From contig CAMRHE010000157.1 of the NCBI GenBank assembly GCA_947044405.1, positions 2,060,501 to 2,124,500 of the forward strand: 64,000 bases of DNA. Reading direction: 5' to 3'. Under the pieces are notes generated by a model. That model worked only from the letters and a program-made list of their open reading frames with translations. It was not told the DNA's origin and did not search any database. Below are positions 63,578-64,000 of the stretch, piece after piece (positions within the stretch are counted from its first letter, which is position 1; each line of letters begins with the position of its first letter). A program made the position numbers and the translations under genes. This DNA is from Leptodactylus fallax. Taxonomy: Eukaryota; Chordata; Amphibia; Anura; Leptodactylidae.

Positions 63578-64000
63578 ATAGCTATTTCTACAATCTTCCC
63601 CATAAACTGGGACATATGGCTCATCCAAGCATGCATATATTCTTTCCTTGGACATCTGTCATTGGGGGAGAATCTAGTGACCTTCATACATGGCTGATCC
63701 CTCCAAAATCAGTGGCCGAGATCTACATAATATGTATGGCGTCTTTATTCTCTGATGAACATGGGAGCTCTCTTTAGCTACAGGAAATTCCGTGACCAGG
63801 CATTATCGAATAAACCAGTACAAAATTTATGTACATGCTCTAAAAAATTCATATTCTTTATTATTTTGACAATATGAATATGATGAAGATGATAAAAATA
63901 AATAATGAGGCAGGAGTAGCTTTAGTTTTGCATAGCTAAATCTATATTAAATATCAGCAATATGGTTCAGTTACCCTCTTGATGTATTCGATATTCATAT
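63578..64000. other. Non-coding stretch to window end
   Basis: AT-rich DNA with no recognised gene or element. Confidence 0.5.

Overview
This window looks like repeat-rich nuclear DNA of a vertebrate, most likely an anuran amphibian. That is an inference from its Ty3/Gypsy LTR retrotransposons, several Tc1/mariner families, hAT-type elements, a tRNA-derived SINE family and a high density of short foldback elements with frog-style termini. I see no host protein-coding exon, rRNA gene or genuine tRNA gene. Every convincing coding region belongs to a mobile element.

Layout. 1-4008: AT-rich non-coding DNA with repeat fragments and a CA/TA microsatellite. 4009-12751: a Tc1-type transposon (terminal inverted repeats at both ends, TA on each side) split by Gypsy element 1. 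Element 1 has near-identical LTRs, a primer site matching the tRNA-Ser 3' end, a gag ORF, a likely -1 frameshift site and a full pol ORF. Both junctions of this insertion sit in homopolymer-dominated sequence (about 4370-4780 and 11791-12296) that looks like failed consensus, not real DNA. 12754-17183: duplicated segments, hAT-like fragments and a solo LTR. 17184-43571: mostly non-coding, scattered foldback elements, relic Tc1 copies, a SINE, and two stretches (36560-36990, 38520-39420) that read like conserved non-coding enhancers. 43572-46135: a hAT-type element with a perfect 8-bp target duplication and a 30-bp minisatellite. 46136-52657: more relics. 52658-60063: Gypsy element 2, with 1-kb LTRs, 4-bp target duplication and one long gag-pol ORF of 1698 codons whose Gag resembles the PNMA/ZCCHC12 domesticated family. 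60064-64000: foldback elements and a Tc1 transposon (61176-62806) with a broken transposase.

How the genes work together. In each Gypsy element, Gag forms the particle; protease, reverse transcriptase, RNase H and integrase follow in pol; the LTRs, primer-binding site and polypurine tract supply transcription and priming signals. The two elements solve Gag:Pol dosage differently: element 1 appears to use -1 frameshifting, element 2 a continuous fusion ORF. Neither has an envelope ORF. The Tc1 and hAT copies here are non-autonomous or dead.
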